NCBI RefSeq assembly: GCF_003144115.1
Contig: NW_020312006.1
Location: forward strand, 533,822 to 597,821
Length of the DNA: 64,000 nucleotides
Direction: 5' to 3'
DNA from: Tilletiopsis washingtonensis
Lineage: Eukaryota; Basidiomycota; Exobasidiomycetes; Entylomatales
Part shown: positions 23,607 through 34,146 of the stretch, in pieces
Numbering within the stretch: position 1 is the stretch's first letter
How the letters are laid out: the number at the start of each line of letters is the position of its first letter
Notes under the pieces: generated by a model
Database searches by the model: none
Seen by the model: only the letters and a program-made list of their open reading frames with translations
Told to the model about the DNA's origin: nothing
Program-made: the position numbers and the translations under genes

Positions 23607-24371
23607 ATGCGCGCCTCCTCCTCGCTGCTGCTCGCAGCGCTTGTCGTCGTCGCCGGCTCGGCCAGCGCACAGAACAGCGACACGGCGCCCTTTGGCCCGC
23701 TCACCACCAACAACGGACAGAGCGCATGTGTGCAGTTCGGCGACTGTGAGTGGCGCAGAGCCTGGAGGATGCTGTGGTGGGAGCAGCGAGGGACTCGAAG
23801 AGTGGCAGGGCGCAAGGGTTCAGACAGGATGACGGTAGCAGGCGTGGCTATGGACGGTGGCGCTGAAAGAAAGAGGCTCTGCGCACATTCCGCCAGTCAC
23901 AGCGCACAGCGAGCAGGAGCCGGGCATGGGCGCGCTGTAGTAGGAACGCTGTTGCCCTCACCCTCGCCGCCCTTCACCCTTACTCATGCCTCATCTCCAG
24001 GCACGGCCGGCGGCAACCCCGCCACAACGCAGACGTTCGCCAGCGCCATCACCTCTCCCGCCTCTTCCCAAGCCGTAGCCGCGCCCACGAACGCGCTTCA
24101 GTCCTCGAACGCCATCTCGCTGCTCGCAGCTTCCGGCGCATCGGCCGCCTTCGCCTCGCGCTCGCTTGAGGACGTCAGCGTCAACCGCGGCTCTACGTCC
24201 AAGTACACTGGCACCATTCAGGTCGCGGGCCAGGCGCCGAGCAGCGTCGCTCCGACTGGAACCAGCCGGCCTGACGCTGCGGCCGCTAGCCTCGGTGACG
24301 TCTCGCACGTCTGGAGCACCGCTCTCGCTGTCGCCGCTGCCGCCGCAGCTGGCGCTGTCTTCGTGCTCTGA
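23607..24371 (+). CDS. small secreted protein, probably GPI-anchored
   Basis: Exons 23607-23745 and 24001-24371; 169 aa. A signal peptide (MRASSSLLLAALVVVAGSASA) is followed by a short segment with two cysteines spaced CVQFGDC. A Ser/Ala/Thr-rich stalk then leads to a hydrophobic C-terminus (WSTALAVAAAAAAGAVFVL), the pattern of a GPI-anchored cell-wall or plasma-membrane protein. No enzyme domain is visible. The intron is 255 nt, far above the local norm, and is stop-free in frame; retaining it would give 254 aa with a basic insert. Splicing is favoured because GTGAGT and a TCTCCAG acceptor flank it and the insert does not look like secreted protein. A 19-bp tandem duplication spans the stop codon. 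Confidence 0.7.
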   Translation: MRASSSLLLAALVVVAGSASAQNSDTAPFGPLTTNNGQSACVQFGDCEWRRAWRMLWWEQRGTRRVAGRKGSDRMTVAGVAMDGGAERKRLCAHSASHSAQRAGAGHGRAVVGTLLPSPSPPFTLTHASSPGTAGGNPATTQTFASAITSPASSQAVAAPTNALQSSNAISLLAASGASAAFASRSLEDVSVNRGSTSKYTGTIQVAGQAPSSVAPTGTSRPDAAAASLGDVSHVWSTALAVAAAAAAGAVFVL

Positions 24372-24395
24372 GCGCTTCTTCGTGCTCTGAGCGCT
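24358..24395 (+). repeat. perfect 19-bp tandem duplication across a stop codon
   Basis: Two identical 19-bp copies at 24358-24376 and 24377-24395. The first carries the last codons and stop of the secreted-protein gene, the second repeats them in the 3' flank. It looks like a recent slippage event and leaves the protein unchanged. Confidence 0.9.
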
Positions 24396-24733
24396 ACCGC
24401 GACGGCATACCGACACGCTCGGCCTCAGCGCCACCTCGACGGCAATCCGGCGCGATCTGCCGCACGCCACACCTTCGCTTCACCGCAGTCCGACTGCACC
24501 GATCTCCGGTCCTTATGCGCTCTACTTATGTGCTCTCTTCTGCTCCCGTCGTCGCGCCTGCCCCTCGCCTCTCCGTTTACCCACTGCGCCTCGACTACCC
24601 GCGCCCGTCCAGGGCTGCGCGCCGGACATGTCTCTCTCTTTCTGACGTTGCGAGCTTGCAACGCTCTCAATCGACACATGCTGCTGCTCAGGCGTGAATG
24701 AGGCTGAGATTTGAGTGATGCATTCCTTTGGGT
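24372..24733. other. gap between convergent genes
   Basis: 362 bp between the secreted-protein gene and the siderophore transporter, 3' to 3'. Apart from the second copy of the 19-bp duplication nothing stands out. Confidence 0.55.
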
Positions 24734-27353
24734 CTAGCTGCCATCATCGCTGTCACTGTCTGCTAGCAAAGGCTCCTGCTCCGCGCCCGTACGTCCTCTA
24801 CTTCGTGGAGCACTTCTTGTCGTCGACGGCAGAGGCAGTTCGTCCAAGGAGCTCCGCTCTCGTCGGACTGAGCTGCTTGGCGAGACGAGGCCCAAGCTCG
24901 TCGTCTGCGGCGGCACGGCGAGATGATGATGCCTTGCAGATTCCGGCTCCGCTATTGTCAGCGGTCGCGGCAGCAGCCGAGGACTTCTCGGTCCAGACGG
25001 AGCTCTCCTTCGCGCAGCGCCGCCGACGTTGACGCTGCTTGGCGCGCCATGTGCGTCCGGCAGATGATGATCCGGCACCGAGATGGCGAGGAAGACGCCG
25101 GGCACAAGAGCCAGAGAGGCAATGATGCACAGCGTGCGCATCACCGAAACCCACGCCTCGATGATGCCCTCGCGCTCCTCGGAGCCGAGCGCGTAGGAGA
25201 GCGCCACCGAGAGACTGCCGTAGATGCGCTGGCGCTCTTCTTCGGGCATGCTGGGCTAGAAGGAGCGGAACACGTAGGTCAGCGACGCGGCGGACGACCC
25301 CACCTGAGCTCAGCTCACCAAGAAGCGAGCGAGTGCCAGAGGCAGATCGCGCGAGAAGACGAGGCCCGCAACGGCACTGCCAGCTGCGGCGCCAATCTCG
25401 GTCGTGAGCAGCTCGAGTGCCGTGACGACTGCGATGTCGGAGTGCCGCACGGCCGTCTGCACAGCCACCTGCATCGTGATGGCAATGCTGCCGCCGCCGA
25501 TGCCTTGCAGCAGCTGGCACATGACGAGTAGGCCTGTGGTGCTGATCTCGGAGCGGTAGCGCACCACTGAGAGCGAAGAGCATGAGGATACGCTGACGGC
25601 ACGGGCTGGCCATGGTCGCGAACTCACTTAGCGACACGCCGACCAAGCGCACGATGAAGCCGCAGACGAGCAGCGCCTTGTAGCGCCGCGTGCGTGCCAT
25701 GAGGTAGCCGACGCCGATGCCGATGAGCGTGCTCGTGACGTTCTGCGTAGTGCTGGGAGGTTGTCGATCAGCGAGAGTCCTCAGAAGCATCTCACTCTGC
25801 GACTCACGCAAAGTACGCGGTGCGCGCCTGATCCCAGTCCTTGAGCACCTGCACAAAGGCGCTGAGGAAGCAGAAGGAGAGGTAGAAGGAGAAGAAGTCG
25901 AGAATGCCGCAGAGACAGATGTACACGACGGCTGGATTGCGCAGGATGCGCACGGGCATGATGGGCAGACTGGCTTGGCCTTGCTGCCAGGCGAATGCGG
26001 CGAGCAGACAGACGCCGCTGAAGATGTAGATGAATTGGTCTGCCGCAGATCAGCGTGTGAGTCGCGGTGCTGTGCGATGCGAGGAAACCTCGACTCGACT
26101 CACCAGACGACCGCGTGCCGTGTCCCGCCAGAGTGAGCGGCACAAGAATGAGTGCCAAGCTGCTGCTGAACAGCGCCAGGCCGACCGCATCGATCTCGAC
26201 GGCGAGCGTCCAAAGTGCCGAGCGCAGGCCGCGCGAGAAGATCGGGCTGCGAGTGAGAAGACCGGCCTTGCGAGCCCTTCGTTGTCCGATGACCAGCGTC
26301 ACGAGTAGAGGCGCGGCAGCGACTGGAAGCAGCATCAGCCACAGGCCGAAGCCACCTCGCCAGCCGAACGAGCTGTCCATGACGGCGCGAACGAGCGGGC
26401 CTGCTACTGCAAAGTTGATCAGGTATGGAATGTTGACGATGCCAATGACGAGGCCTCGCCACTGCGCTGTTGTCGTGTCTGCGATGATGATGGACTGCAG
26501 TACTTGGACGCCGGTATTGCCGCATGCTTGTAGGATGATGCCGCAGATGAGCATGGGCAATGAGCGTGCTGTTGCAATGACGAAGAGGCCGGAGAGGTAG
26601 AGGACGAGAGAGCATGCGTATGCCTCTGCGCGTCCAAACACATCGCTCAGCTTTGCGATCGGCCTGAGATGAATGACTTGAGCGGCTGCGCAGACACCCC
26701 ACGCCGGCGAGACACTCACGGCTTGGCAATGGCGTAGCACAGCTGCTGCACAATCTGGATCGTGGAGAAGGACGCGAGCGCGCCGAACTCGGAGCAGGCA
26801 AAGTTGAGGTACAGGTAGCCCGTGTTGGCGTCGAGCGAGGTGATGTACGAGACGCTGAAGATGGCGAGGTAGATGGCCTGGTACGTCCTGGGGGGTCATG
26901 CTGTCAGGGTGCGTGTCACGAGGCACACCCTCAGAGGCTCAGGAGGTGGGCTCCGCTGGCCCCACACCTCCACCAGCCCTTCACACGTCGCGAGTCTTGC
27001 ACCGCTATACCCATACCACCTCTCTGCTTGCCGCAGCTCACTCACCTGCGCCGTCTCCGCCTTCCATGTCCCGCATGCAGTGCGGCGTGTGCCTCATGCG
27101 CCTCCTCCACGTCGATGTGCGACGCCTCTCCACCGACGACGCCCGCGTGCCAGCTGACGCGGCGTGCCTGGTGGTGATGCTGATGGTGCCCAGCCATGCC
27201 CGTCGCCGGCCGCAGTGCCGAGTGCAGAGGCGCGCCGGGCACCGCCGCACTGCCGAGCGGCAGCGGCCCGCCTCCGCCGCCGGCGCTGGCGGGCGGCGCA
27301 GAGGCGGCGGCTAGCAGCGCGGCGGGGCTGGACGACGAGGCATCGCTGCGCAT
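24734..27353 (-). CDS. siderophore-iron transporter (MFS, ARN/SIT family)
   Basis: Plasma-membrane or endosomal major-facilitator protein importing ferric siderophores by proton symport. Seven exons (minus): 27353-27046, 26887-26720, 26663-26104, 26039-25808, 25752-25628, 25566-25319, 25255-24734; 720 aa. SIT-family blocks are clear: YLYLNFACSEFGALASF, TIQIVQQLCYAIAKPPIAKL, SDVFGRAEAYACSL, QSIIIADTTTAQWRGL, CQLLQGIGGGSIAITMQVAV, LLTTEIGAAAGSAVAGLVF and GSLSVALSYALGSEEREGIIEAW. Many hydrophobic segments fit the 14-helix layout. The N-terminal ~100 residues and the Ser/Arg-rich C-terminal ~100 residues are cytosolic. 27,353 is the first in-frame ATG. The acceptor of exon 5 was set at 25,753 because the next AG breaks frame. 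A GATA-type site lies upstream (separate entry). Confidence 0.9.
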
Positions 27354-28517
27354 CGAGGATGCCTGCGGCTGCTGCGGCAGAGGTGCACGCTCGCGGGTGA
27401 TGGGCGGCAACGACGGGCTTGAAGGGCGAGGAGGGGGTCGTGTGGAGAAGGAGGCTGCACCCCAGAGCAACGATCACGCTAAGCGAAGATGCTCACTCGC
27501 GACTCCACCTCGGCCGCCTTTCGGGCGCAATGCGGAGCGTGCGAGATGAGCTTCAACAATGCGCCCTCCCGTTGTAGTCCGGCGAAGCCACGTTGTAATG
27601 CGATGATCCGTAATCAGATCGGGCCTCTCGGAGCGGGCTGAGCTGGACCCGCGAGGGTGCAGACACTGCGCCTGTGCCTTCACGGCACAGCGTGTCGCAG
27701 CGAACGAGGGAAGGCGGCTAGCGCAGAGCGACGTGCAGCGAGGCACGCGAGCAGTCAGGAAGGAGACAGGGGAGGGGCCGCTGCGGCCTGCATAGCTGCC
27801 GCGGCTGGGCGCCTGCCGCGCCGCGTGCCTTGCGGCGCCTCCTCTCTCGCCGCCCCTCTTGCTGTTGCCGCGCGCCGCCGCCGCGCGCCTTCGCGACGGC
27901 TGGGGCTGTTGTGCGGCCGCGCCGTCTCGCTGCCGCCATCTCGAGCATCTCGAATTCGCGCTTCGCCGCCGTGGGACCGTCGTGAGCCAGCAAGCAAAGT
28001 GCGACGTCGAGACGCATACCTCACGCCGCGAGGCTGAGAGCGGCTGCCGCGCTTTGGCGCTGCGACGCCTTGCTGCGGGCGGCTCGGAGCGCTCGTTTGT
28101 GAGGGTGTTGCGTGTGCTCGAGGGGCGCAGCGCGGAGCGGCGCAGACGGCGGCGGCGGCGGCCGCGGTGCGCCGCGGCGTGCGCGTGCCTGCGCGTCGCC
28201 GCGGCCTGCCTCCGCCGTCTCTCTCCTCTACCAGCTCATCCCTCTCTCTCCCTCGCTCGATTTACCCTGTACCCTCCGCACACACAACGCCTCGGCCTTG
28301 TCTCCGCACACTCCCACCACACACATCACGCGCGCACCGCTCTCTCGCTCTCTTCGTCTCTCCGCTCAGTCGCCGCGCCAGCCCTTTGTGCTGCCTCCTC
28401 GTAAACATCCACGCCCGTGCCCGTCCCGCCCAGCGCGTAGACCGGCTCTTCCTCTCCTGAAGCGCAGCGCGTATTCTTCAGCCTCTTCACCTCTCGCCTC
28501 TGCTCTCCGCATTCGTC
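27354..28517. other. divergent upstream region of transporter and DUF7729 gene
   Basis: 1,164 bp without a supported gene. It holds a candidate iron-responsive GATA site near 27,611. The 28,200-28,510 part is strongly pyrimidine-rich on the + strand, immediately upstream of the secreted-protein gene. Confidence 0.6.
27611..27619 (-). promoter_or_regulatory. candidate Sre1/Urbs1-type GATA site
   Basis: On the minus strand this reads ATCTGATTA, matching eight of nine positions of ATCWGATAA, the site bound by fungal iron-regulating GATA factors (Sre1, SreA; Urbs1 in Ustilago binds a related GATAA pair). It lies about 258 bp upstream of the transporter start codon in the same orientation. A single near match can occur by chance, so this is only suggestive. 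Confidence 0.3.
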
Positions 28518-29634
28518 ATGCGCTTCGCCTCGCTCTCCTTCTTCGCCGCGGCGCTGGCCGCACCCGCGCTCGTGGCCGCACAGGCAGCGTCCAGCACCTC
28601 GGGTGCCGCGGCGCCGCAGTCGACGTACATCCCCACGTCGGGCATCTCCACGACGTGCACTGGCTTCCTTGAGTCTCTGAACTCAGACGACAACCTCGCC
28701 ACGTGCATTGCGCCCCTCTCCAACGCCACCGACTTCTACGCGCAGGCGACGCGCGGGGCGAACCCGTCGCAGACGGCGCTCAGCGAGGGCCTCGACAAGC
28801 TCTGCACCGACGGCGACAAGTGCGACGTGGCGGCGATCCGCAAGCGTCTCTTTGACTTCTTCGACCAGTGCAAGCCCGAGATCCAGCAGAAGAACGAGGC
28901 CGTTCTCAAGCTCTACGACTTCCTCTACCTCATCATTCCCTTCCACCAGGCCGTGTGCACCAAGGGAGACGACGGAAAGTTCTGCCTGCTGTGAGTGTCT
29001 ACTGGAGTCGAGATGGGGGCTCAGAGGCGGAAGGTAGATGCGTGAGGCGATAGAGCAGGCCAGGCTTGGCGTCAGGACTGAAGATGGGGTTGGACGCTTT
29101 GTGACACAAGACATGCGACCGTTGTGCTCACGTGCGCCCGTCTACAGCAACACTGCCACGTCTGCCGCCACGAGCGCCAAGACGAAGCGTGACATCGGCA
29201 CGGACGACGAGCTCCTCTCGGGCGTGAAGCGCTCGCACGAGCACGCCGCGCTGCACGCGCGTCAGGCTGCCAGCGTCGACAGCACCGTCTCATCGACGTC
29301 TGCCTCGAACAACATTGCCTTCCTCTTCCTGCAGCCCACGGCCAAGAAGGAGGTGCTGTGCAGCAGCTGCACCAAGAACATCCTCGCGGCCTACATTGCC
29401 TTTGAGACGTCGATCCCGTACGCCATTGGTCTGGCCAACTCGGACCAGCTCAAGGGGCAGTCGGACCTCTACAAGGCGAGCCAGAAGGAGTGCGGCAAGG
29501 ACTTCAGCAAGCAGATCAACGTCGTTGCCGGCACGACGGACTTTGCAAAGGTCTCGAGCGCTCTCAGCCTGCCCGTCGCGAGCACCGTGGCGGCCGGTCT
29601 CTCGGCCATCGCCGCGCTCGGCCTGGCGCTCTAG
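28518..29634 (+). CDS. DUF7729-type secreted protein, probably GPI-anchored
   Basis: Exons 28518-28990 and 29148-29634; 319 aa. A signal peptide (MRFASLSFFAAALAAPALVAA) is followed by two cysteine-bearing helical segments. The first contains CTGFLESLNSDDNLATCIAPL and later CDVAAIRKRLFDFFDQC. The second contains VLCSSCTKNILAAYIAFETS and CGKDFSKQINVV. The C-terminus is a hydrophobic GPI-type tail (TVAAGLSAIAALGLAL). The repeated cysteine-helix pattern is that of the fungal DUF7729 family; no activity is known to me. The 157-nt intron sits in the linker between the two segments. With the 23,607 gene it brackets the siderophore transporter; the two do not look like paralogues. Confidence 0.75.
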
Positions 29635-30081
29635 ACCCTAGAGCGCGTCTACGACCCGACTTCTGCGCTCGAGCATCGCGCTCGGCGCACTGACCGCCTC
29701 GAGCACTGGGTGATCCTCTGCCCTGCTCCTCCCTTTCACTGCACAGGCTCTCTTCCCTCTCTCTCATGTCCGGATCGGCACCGCACCTCAGCGAGCCCGT
29801 GCCCACGTTATTCCCCTCGTCCCTCTCTATGCTCGTCGTTCTCGCTCCTTGTCTCCTTTGCGCCCCTCACTGTTCCCGTGTCCCTCAACTCTGCAGGCCA
29901 CTCGTGCCTTTTGTCGTCACGCTGCTCCCTGCTCCTCCCTGTCACTCTAGCCTGGCGCCGTGTGCCTGCGAGAAGAGAGCGCGATGAGAAATGAAAGTGC
30001 ATGGGTGATGTACAATGGGCTCGAGAGTGCGTGTGCAGTGTTGGTACAGGGTGCAGTGAGAGGCAGAGGGGGCTGAGTGAA
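29635..30081. other. gap between convergent genes
   Basis: 447 bp between the DUF7729 gene and STN1, 3' to 3'. Pyrimidine-rich on the + strand from about 29,700 to 29,950; no gene or repeat. Confidence 0.55.
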
Positions 30082-32335
30082 TTAGGCGGTGGTGGAGGCG
30101 CTGCTTGAGACCAGACGATACGCAGAGACGGCGAGACGCTGACTCTTTCTGCTGCTCGAGTCGATGCAAGCCAGTCTTCGCTTGACGCCACCGCCCACTT
30201 GCACGTCGAGCTTATCAGCCGGCGACGCACTCGCGCGAGCGCTCTCGGCCGCCAGGGAGATCTGCTCGAGTGTGCCTTCAGCAACGAGCTGCTTGAGCGT
30301 CCAGTCAAAAAGTCGCGTTGCTCTCGCTCGCAGGGCTGCGCCGTCGCTTGGCGCTGTAGCTTGCGCTGGTGTCGAGAAGGTGGCAGAGACGGCCTTACGC
30401 CGCAGAAGCACGCGCACGACTCGTTCGGCCATTCCGCTGAGCGCAGTGTCCTCCGTCAAGGCTGCAGCGGTGAAAGCGGGGCAGGAAGGCTTCCTCTGGT
30501 GAGCCGGCTGGAGAACCAGGTAGTCGTCTGGCTCCGACTCGGTCCATGAGGTGCTGCCATCACTCGCAGTCGGAGCAGCGAAGTGCGTCATGATGTGCTG
30601 ATGCACATGCAAGCGAAAGAGACCTTCGCTCATCTTGCTGTCCGGCAACGACTTGTGAGGCCGCAGTCGTCGATCAGCAGACGGCGAGGTCATGACGCTG
30701 GCGCGCTGACGATTGCCGTAGCATGAGCTTGTGGGATCGCTCAGGCTCGCTCGAGACAGCGAGACAGCAGATTGTAGACTCGCGAGCTGCGTGGGCGTGA
30801 CGTCGTTCGTGCGACGTGAGCTGCGTGCGCGCGGTAAGATGCTGCGAGACATCGACGGCGATGCGGCAACGGATGACCGAGCGGGCTTGCTGGACGCTGA
30901 AGGCGGCGATGGCAGCGTCAAGTCGATCAAGTCGGGCTTCGACGACGTAGCGTTCAGCTCGCGCTCGATGGCGAGCTCGCGAGCGGATGGGCGATGCGCT
31001 GCACTGTGCTGCTTGATCGATGCCGGTTCCGCCTTCATCGAGCTCTTCAGCCGTCGATGCGAGGTCTCCTCGACATCCTCGCGTTGCCTCTCCTTGCCCT
31101 TAAGCGAGAGCATCGGTGCATCGACGAGATCGTAGCCCATCGCCCGAGCGACTCTAGCCTTCTGCTCTCTGCGACTCGTCTCTTCTTCCTCGTCATACTC
31201 CGGCACGACTTTGCTCGGCTTCTGATACGCATCGGCCACCTTGCTCGACCCTGACTCGTCCTCGAGCTTCTCGCCGAGCATCAAAGCTCTTCTCCTCGCG
31301 CCTTCACGCATCCGATTCTCGGCCTCAGCGTACGCTTCGGGCGCACGCTCAGCCTTGGCTTGGTACCACGAGTTGCCGGCGCGCAGACTGCGATGCGTGC
31401 GCGAATAGGGCCCGGCGGCGGCGCGCTGCTTGACAGCTGAAGGCGTCGGCTCCTCGGTGGTGGAGGGCAGCACGAAAGGCCGCATGTATGTTAGACGCAG
31501 CGTGGCGCATGCTAGAATATGGTGCGCTTCGGCGTTTGGGTCGCGTTGTACCTCTGACAGGGCGGGTCAGTGATGTCCTCGCCTCGAGGCTCAGACGCAA
31601 ACGCAGGCTGACATGCTGCCACGCGCCTGAGCAGGAGTAACTCACCAACGAAGCCGCCGCCGCCCTTGCCCCACGTGTTCTTGCCCACGACGATGCCCAC
31701 GCCCCAAGGAAAGCGCTTCATGCGTCCGCAAACACGCACGACCTGGCCTACATCTACGCGTGCACGCTCAGCAGCCGCAGCTCCAGTACGAGCGCGCTCG
31801 GCAGCATCGGGCGCGCCAGAGCGCTTCGAGCCGGGCGGAGCGCGTGCGGGCGCGTGGCGTGGACGATAGGCTGCTGGCACGCCCTCCATCACTGGAGGCG
31901 GCGCGGGAGCCTCGACGGGAGCGGCAGGCTCGGTGGAGGCGCTGATGACATCGGAGTGGTTGTGCTGCACGGAGACGACGGCAGTGCCATCGTCGACTGC
32001 ACGTTGTCCGCATCAGCGCTGCAGCAGAGAGCAAGACCGGCGGATCACTCACCCCAGAGGCGCGTCCAACCCTCGCGATCCTCGCAGCCAACGACGCGGC
32101 CGAGGACAGTGACGAACTTGGTTGGGCGCTGTCCAAGATGCAGACAGAGCGGCGAAGCCTCTCGGTCATCGAGGACATGGCCCAGCAGGTCCTGCGCCTC
32201 TGCGACGTTGCACAGGATGGAGGAGCGCGGCGAGTTGCTCCACGCGTGCAGCGAGCGCAGCACGAAGCTGTCCTTGAGCTGCGAGGAGATGGGCTCGGCG
32301 CCAGCAGCAGCGGCGGCAGCGGTGCGCCGCGCCAT
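30082..32335 (-). CDS. STN1: STN1, telomere-capping OB-fold protein (CST complex)
   Basis: Subunit of the CST/ST complex that binds single-stranded telomeric DNA and recruits primase-polymerase alpha for fill-in. Exons (minus) 32335-32053, 31996-31646, 31553-30082; 701 aa. The N-terminal OB fold shows PTKFVTVLGRVVGCEDREGW then RLWVDDGTAVVSV, an Ala/Pro-rich insert, then VDVGQVVRVCGRMKRF and RDPNAEAHHILACATLRLTY, the usual order in Stn1. A long disordered linker leads to helical segments near the C-terminus (MSEGLFRLHVHQHIMTHFA, MAERVVRVLLRRKAV, LFDWTLKQLVAEGTLEQI) that fit the winged-helix domains. The ATG at 32335 has the best context (GCCATGG). An in-frame ATG at 32452 would add 39 residues. 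At 701 aa it is long for Stn1, through the linker. Confidence 0.8.
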
Positions 32336-32558
32336 GGCCGGAGAGGCGCGGCGGGCCGAGGGCGGCAGTGTGCTGGCGGCACGGGGGAGCAGCGGCAGGA
32401 GGCGGTCGTGGTGGGGGAGCAACACACGCGCGCCTTTTGCGCGCCGCTGCATCACAGCCACGCGCCAAAGCGGAGGCGCGCCGAGGTGCACCTAGCCTCG
32501 CCTCCACATCACCAAGCACCCCTCACAAGCACTGCCAGCGCATCCGCACAGCTGCAAC

Positions 32559-34087
32559 ATGACACGCGTGCCGCTCATCTTCGGCACCATGACGCTCGGC
32601 GAGGCGGGCAGGAACGGCGTGCGCGAGAGCGACCTGCCGCGCTGCCGTGAGCCGGGGCGCTGCGCCGTGCCGAGGCGCGCCGGCTGATGTGTGCTTCTCT
32701 CCCAGAGGAGATCCTCGACGTCTACTTCCAGCACGGCAACGAGCTCGACACGGCCCGCCAGTATGCAGAGGGCACGACGGAGCAGTACCTCGCCCAGCTG
32801 GACCGCAAGGACGCCTTTGTCGACACCAAGTGAGCGCAGCCCGCTCAGAGGCTACTGCAGAGAGCGGCGTGCTCACCCGCGTGCGCAGAGTCTACCCGAC
32901 CAACGCAGGAGACCACGCTCCCGAGGCGTTCCGCTCGACGTTCTTCAAGTGCCTTGAGGCGCTCAACGTCAAGAAGGTCCGCACACTCTACCTGCATGCG
33001 CCGGGTGAGGACCGCAGCGCGCCGATTGACACGCTCGTGCTGAGGCCTGAGCCCCAGACCGCAGTGTCCCGTTCCTCGACACCCTGACCGAGGCGGACGC
33101 TCTGCAGTCAGTAAGGGAAAGAATCCGGCTCGCGGCCTTGTCGCTGACGACAATGCAGCCGCGAGGGCTACTTTGAGCAGCTCGGCCTCAGCAACTTTGC
33201 GGCCTGGGAGGTGTGTCTCTTCTCCCGCTCGCTCACGTCATTCCAAGCTCATCCCGTGGGGTCGACAGGTGGCTGAGATCGTGACTGCCGCACGCGAGCG
33301 GGGTCTGCTGCAGCCCAAGATCTACCAGGTACGCCTCAGAGTCTCAAATACCCCGCTTGCATGCTGACTCTGTGTGCTTCTGAACAGGCAATGTACAATG
33401 CCCTCACGCGCGCCATCGAGACAGAGCTCGTGCCAGCGTTGCGCAAGTATGACATGCGTGTGAGCGTCGCAGCCTTCCAGTGGCCTTCTCGACGCAAACC
33501 TGACGCAGTGGCCCGCCTCACAGCTGGTCGTGTACAACCCGCTTGCGGGCGGCCTGCTCGCGGGCAAGCTGCCGGGCAAGGAGTCCGGCAAGGGCAGTCG
33601 CTTTGAGGGTGACAGGTGAGTCTGCCGTGCCTGCTTCACGTTGCTTGTACTCACACGCAGCTACCTATGCAGCAAGCTGGCGGCCATGTACCGCGAGCGC
33701 TACGTCAAGAACCTCTTCGTCGAGGCCGTCGAAGGGCTTCTGCCGATCGCGGAGAAGCACAACGTCTCGCTGGCAGAAGTGGCGCTGCGGTGGATGCAGC
33801 ATCACAGTGCCCTGACGCCGAGCGACGGCGTCATCCTTGGCGCTTCCAGCGCTGCACAGGTAAGCGCTGTGGTGGAGCCACGAAGGGGCCCTCGCTGATC
33901 TCGTCATTCGTGCCCGAAGCTCAAGGGCAATTGCACTGCTTCGTGCATGCACGCCGCACAAGCTGTCTGAACCGCACTGACGCATCAGTGCTGCAGCGAG
34001 GGCGGCCCGCTGCCCGACGAGCTCGTCGCCGCACTCGACGCGGCCGCCAAGCAGGTGCTGCCCGACTGCCCGCTGTACTGGCGCTGA
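32559..34087 (+). CDS. AKR7-like aldo-keto reductase
   Basis: NADPH-dependent reductase of the aflatoxin-aldehyde reductase type. Eleven exons: 32559-32646, 32706-32829, 32889-33004, 33058-33110, 33166-33210, 33269-33328, 33388-33459, 33524-33615, 33661-33859, 33920-33942, 33997-34087; 320 aa, normal for the family. The catalytic tetrad is present: Asp45 (ELDTARQY), Tyr50, Lys72 (FVDTK) and His108 (LYLHAPDR). Also visible are FEQLGLSNFAAWEV, QAMYNALTR, LVVYNPLAGGLLAGKL and GVILGASSAAQL near the cofactor site. The acceptor of exon 5 is the second AG after the branch site, chosen to keep GYFEQLGLSN in frame. Exon 10 has only 23 nt and is needed to read LKGNCTASEGGPLPDELV. Physiological substrate unknown. 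Its start lies 223 bp from that of STN1, head to head. Confidence 0.88.
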
Positions 34088-34146
34088 GGCCTCGATCAAG
34101 CTACGCGCTCGCAAATGAGATCCTTTGGCTTGCTCGTTGGACGCAT

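Noticed and set aside
27354-27470. Extended N-terminus of the siderophore transporter
   Set aside because: The frame stays open to 27,470 but without an ATG; the first ATG is at 27,353.
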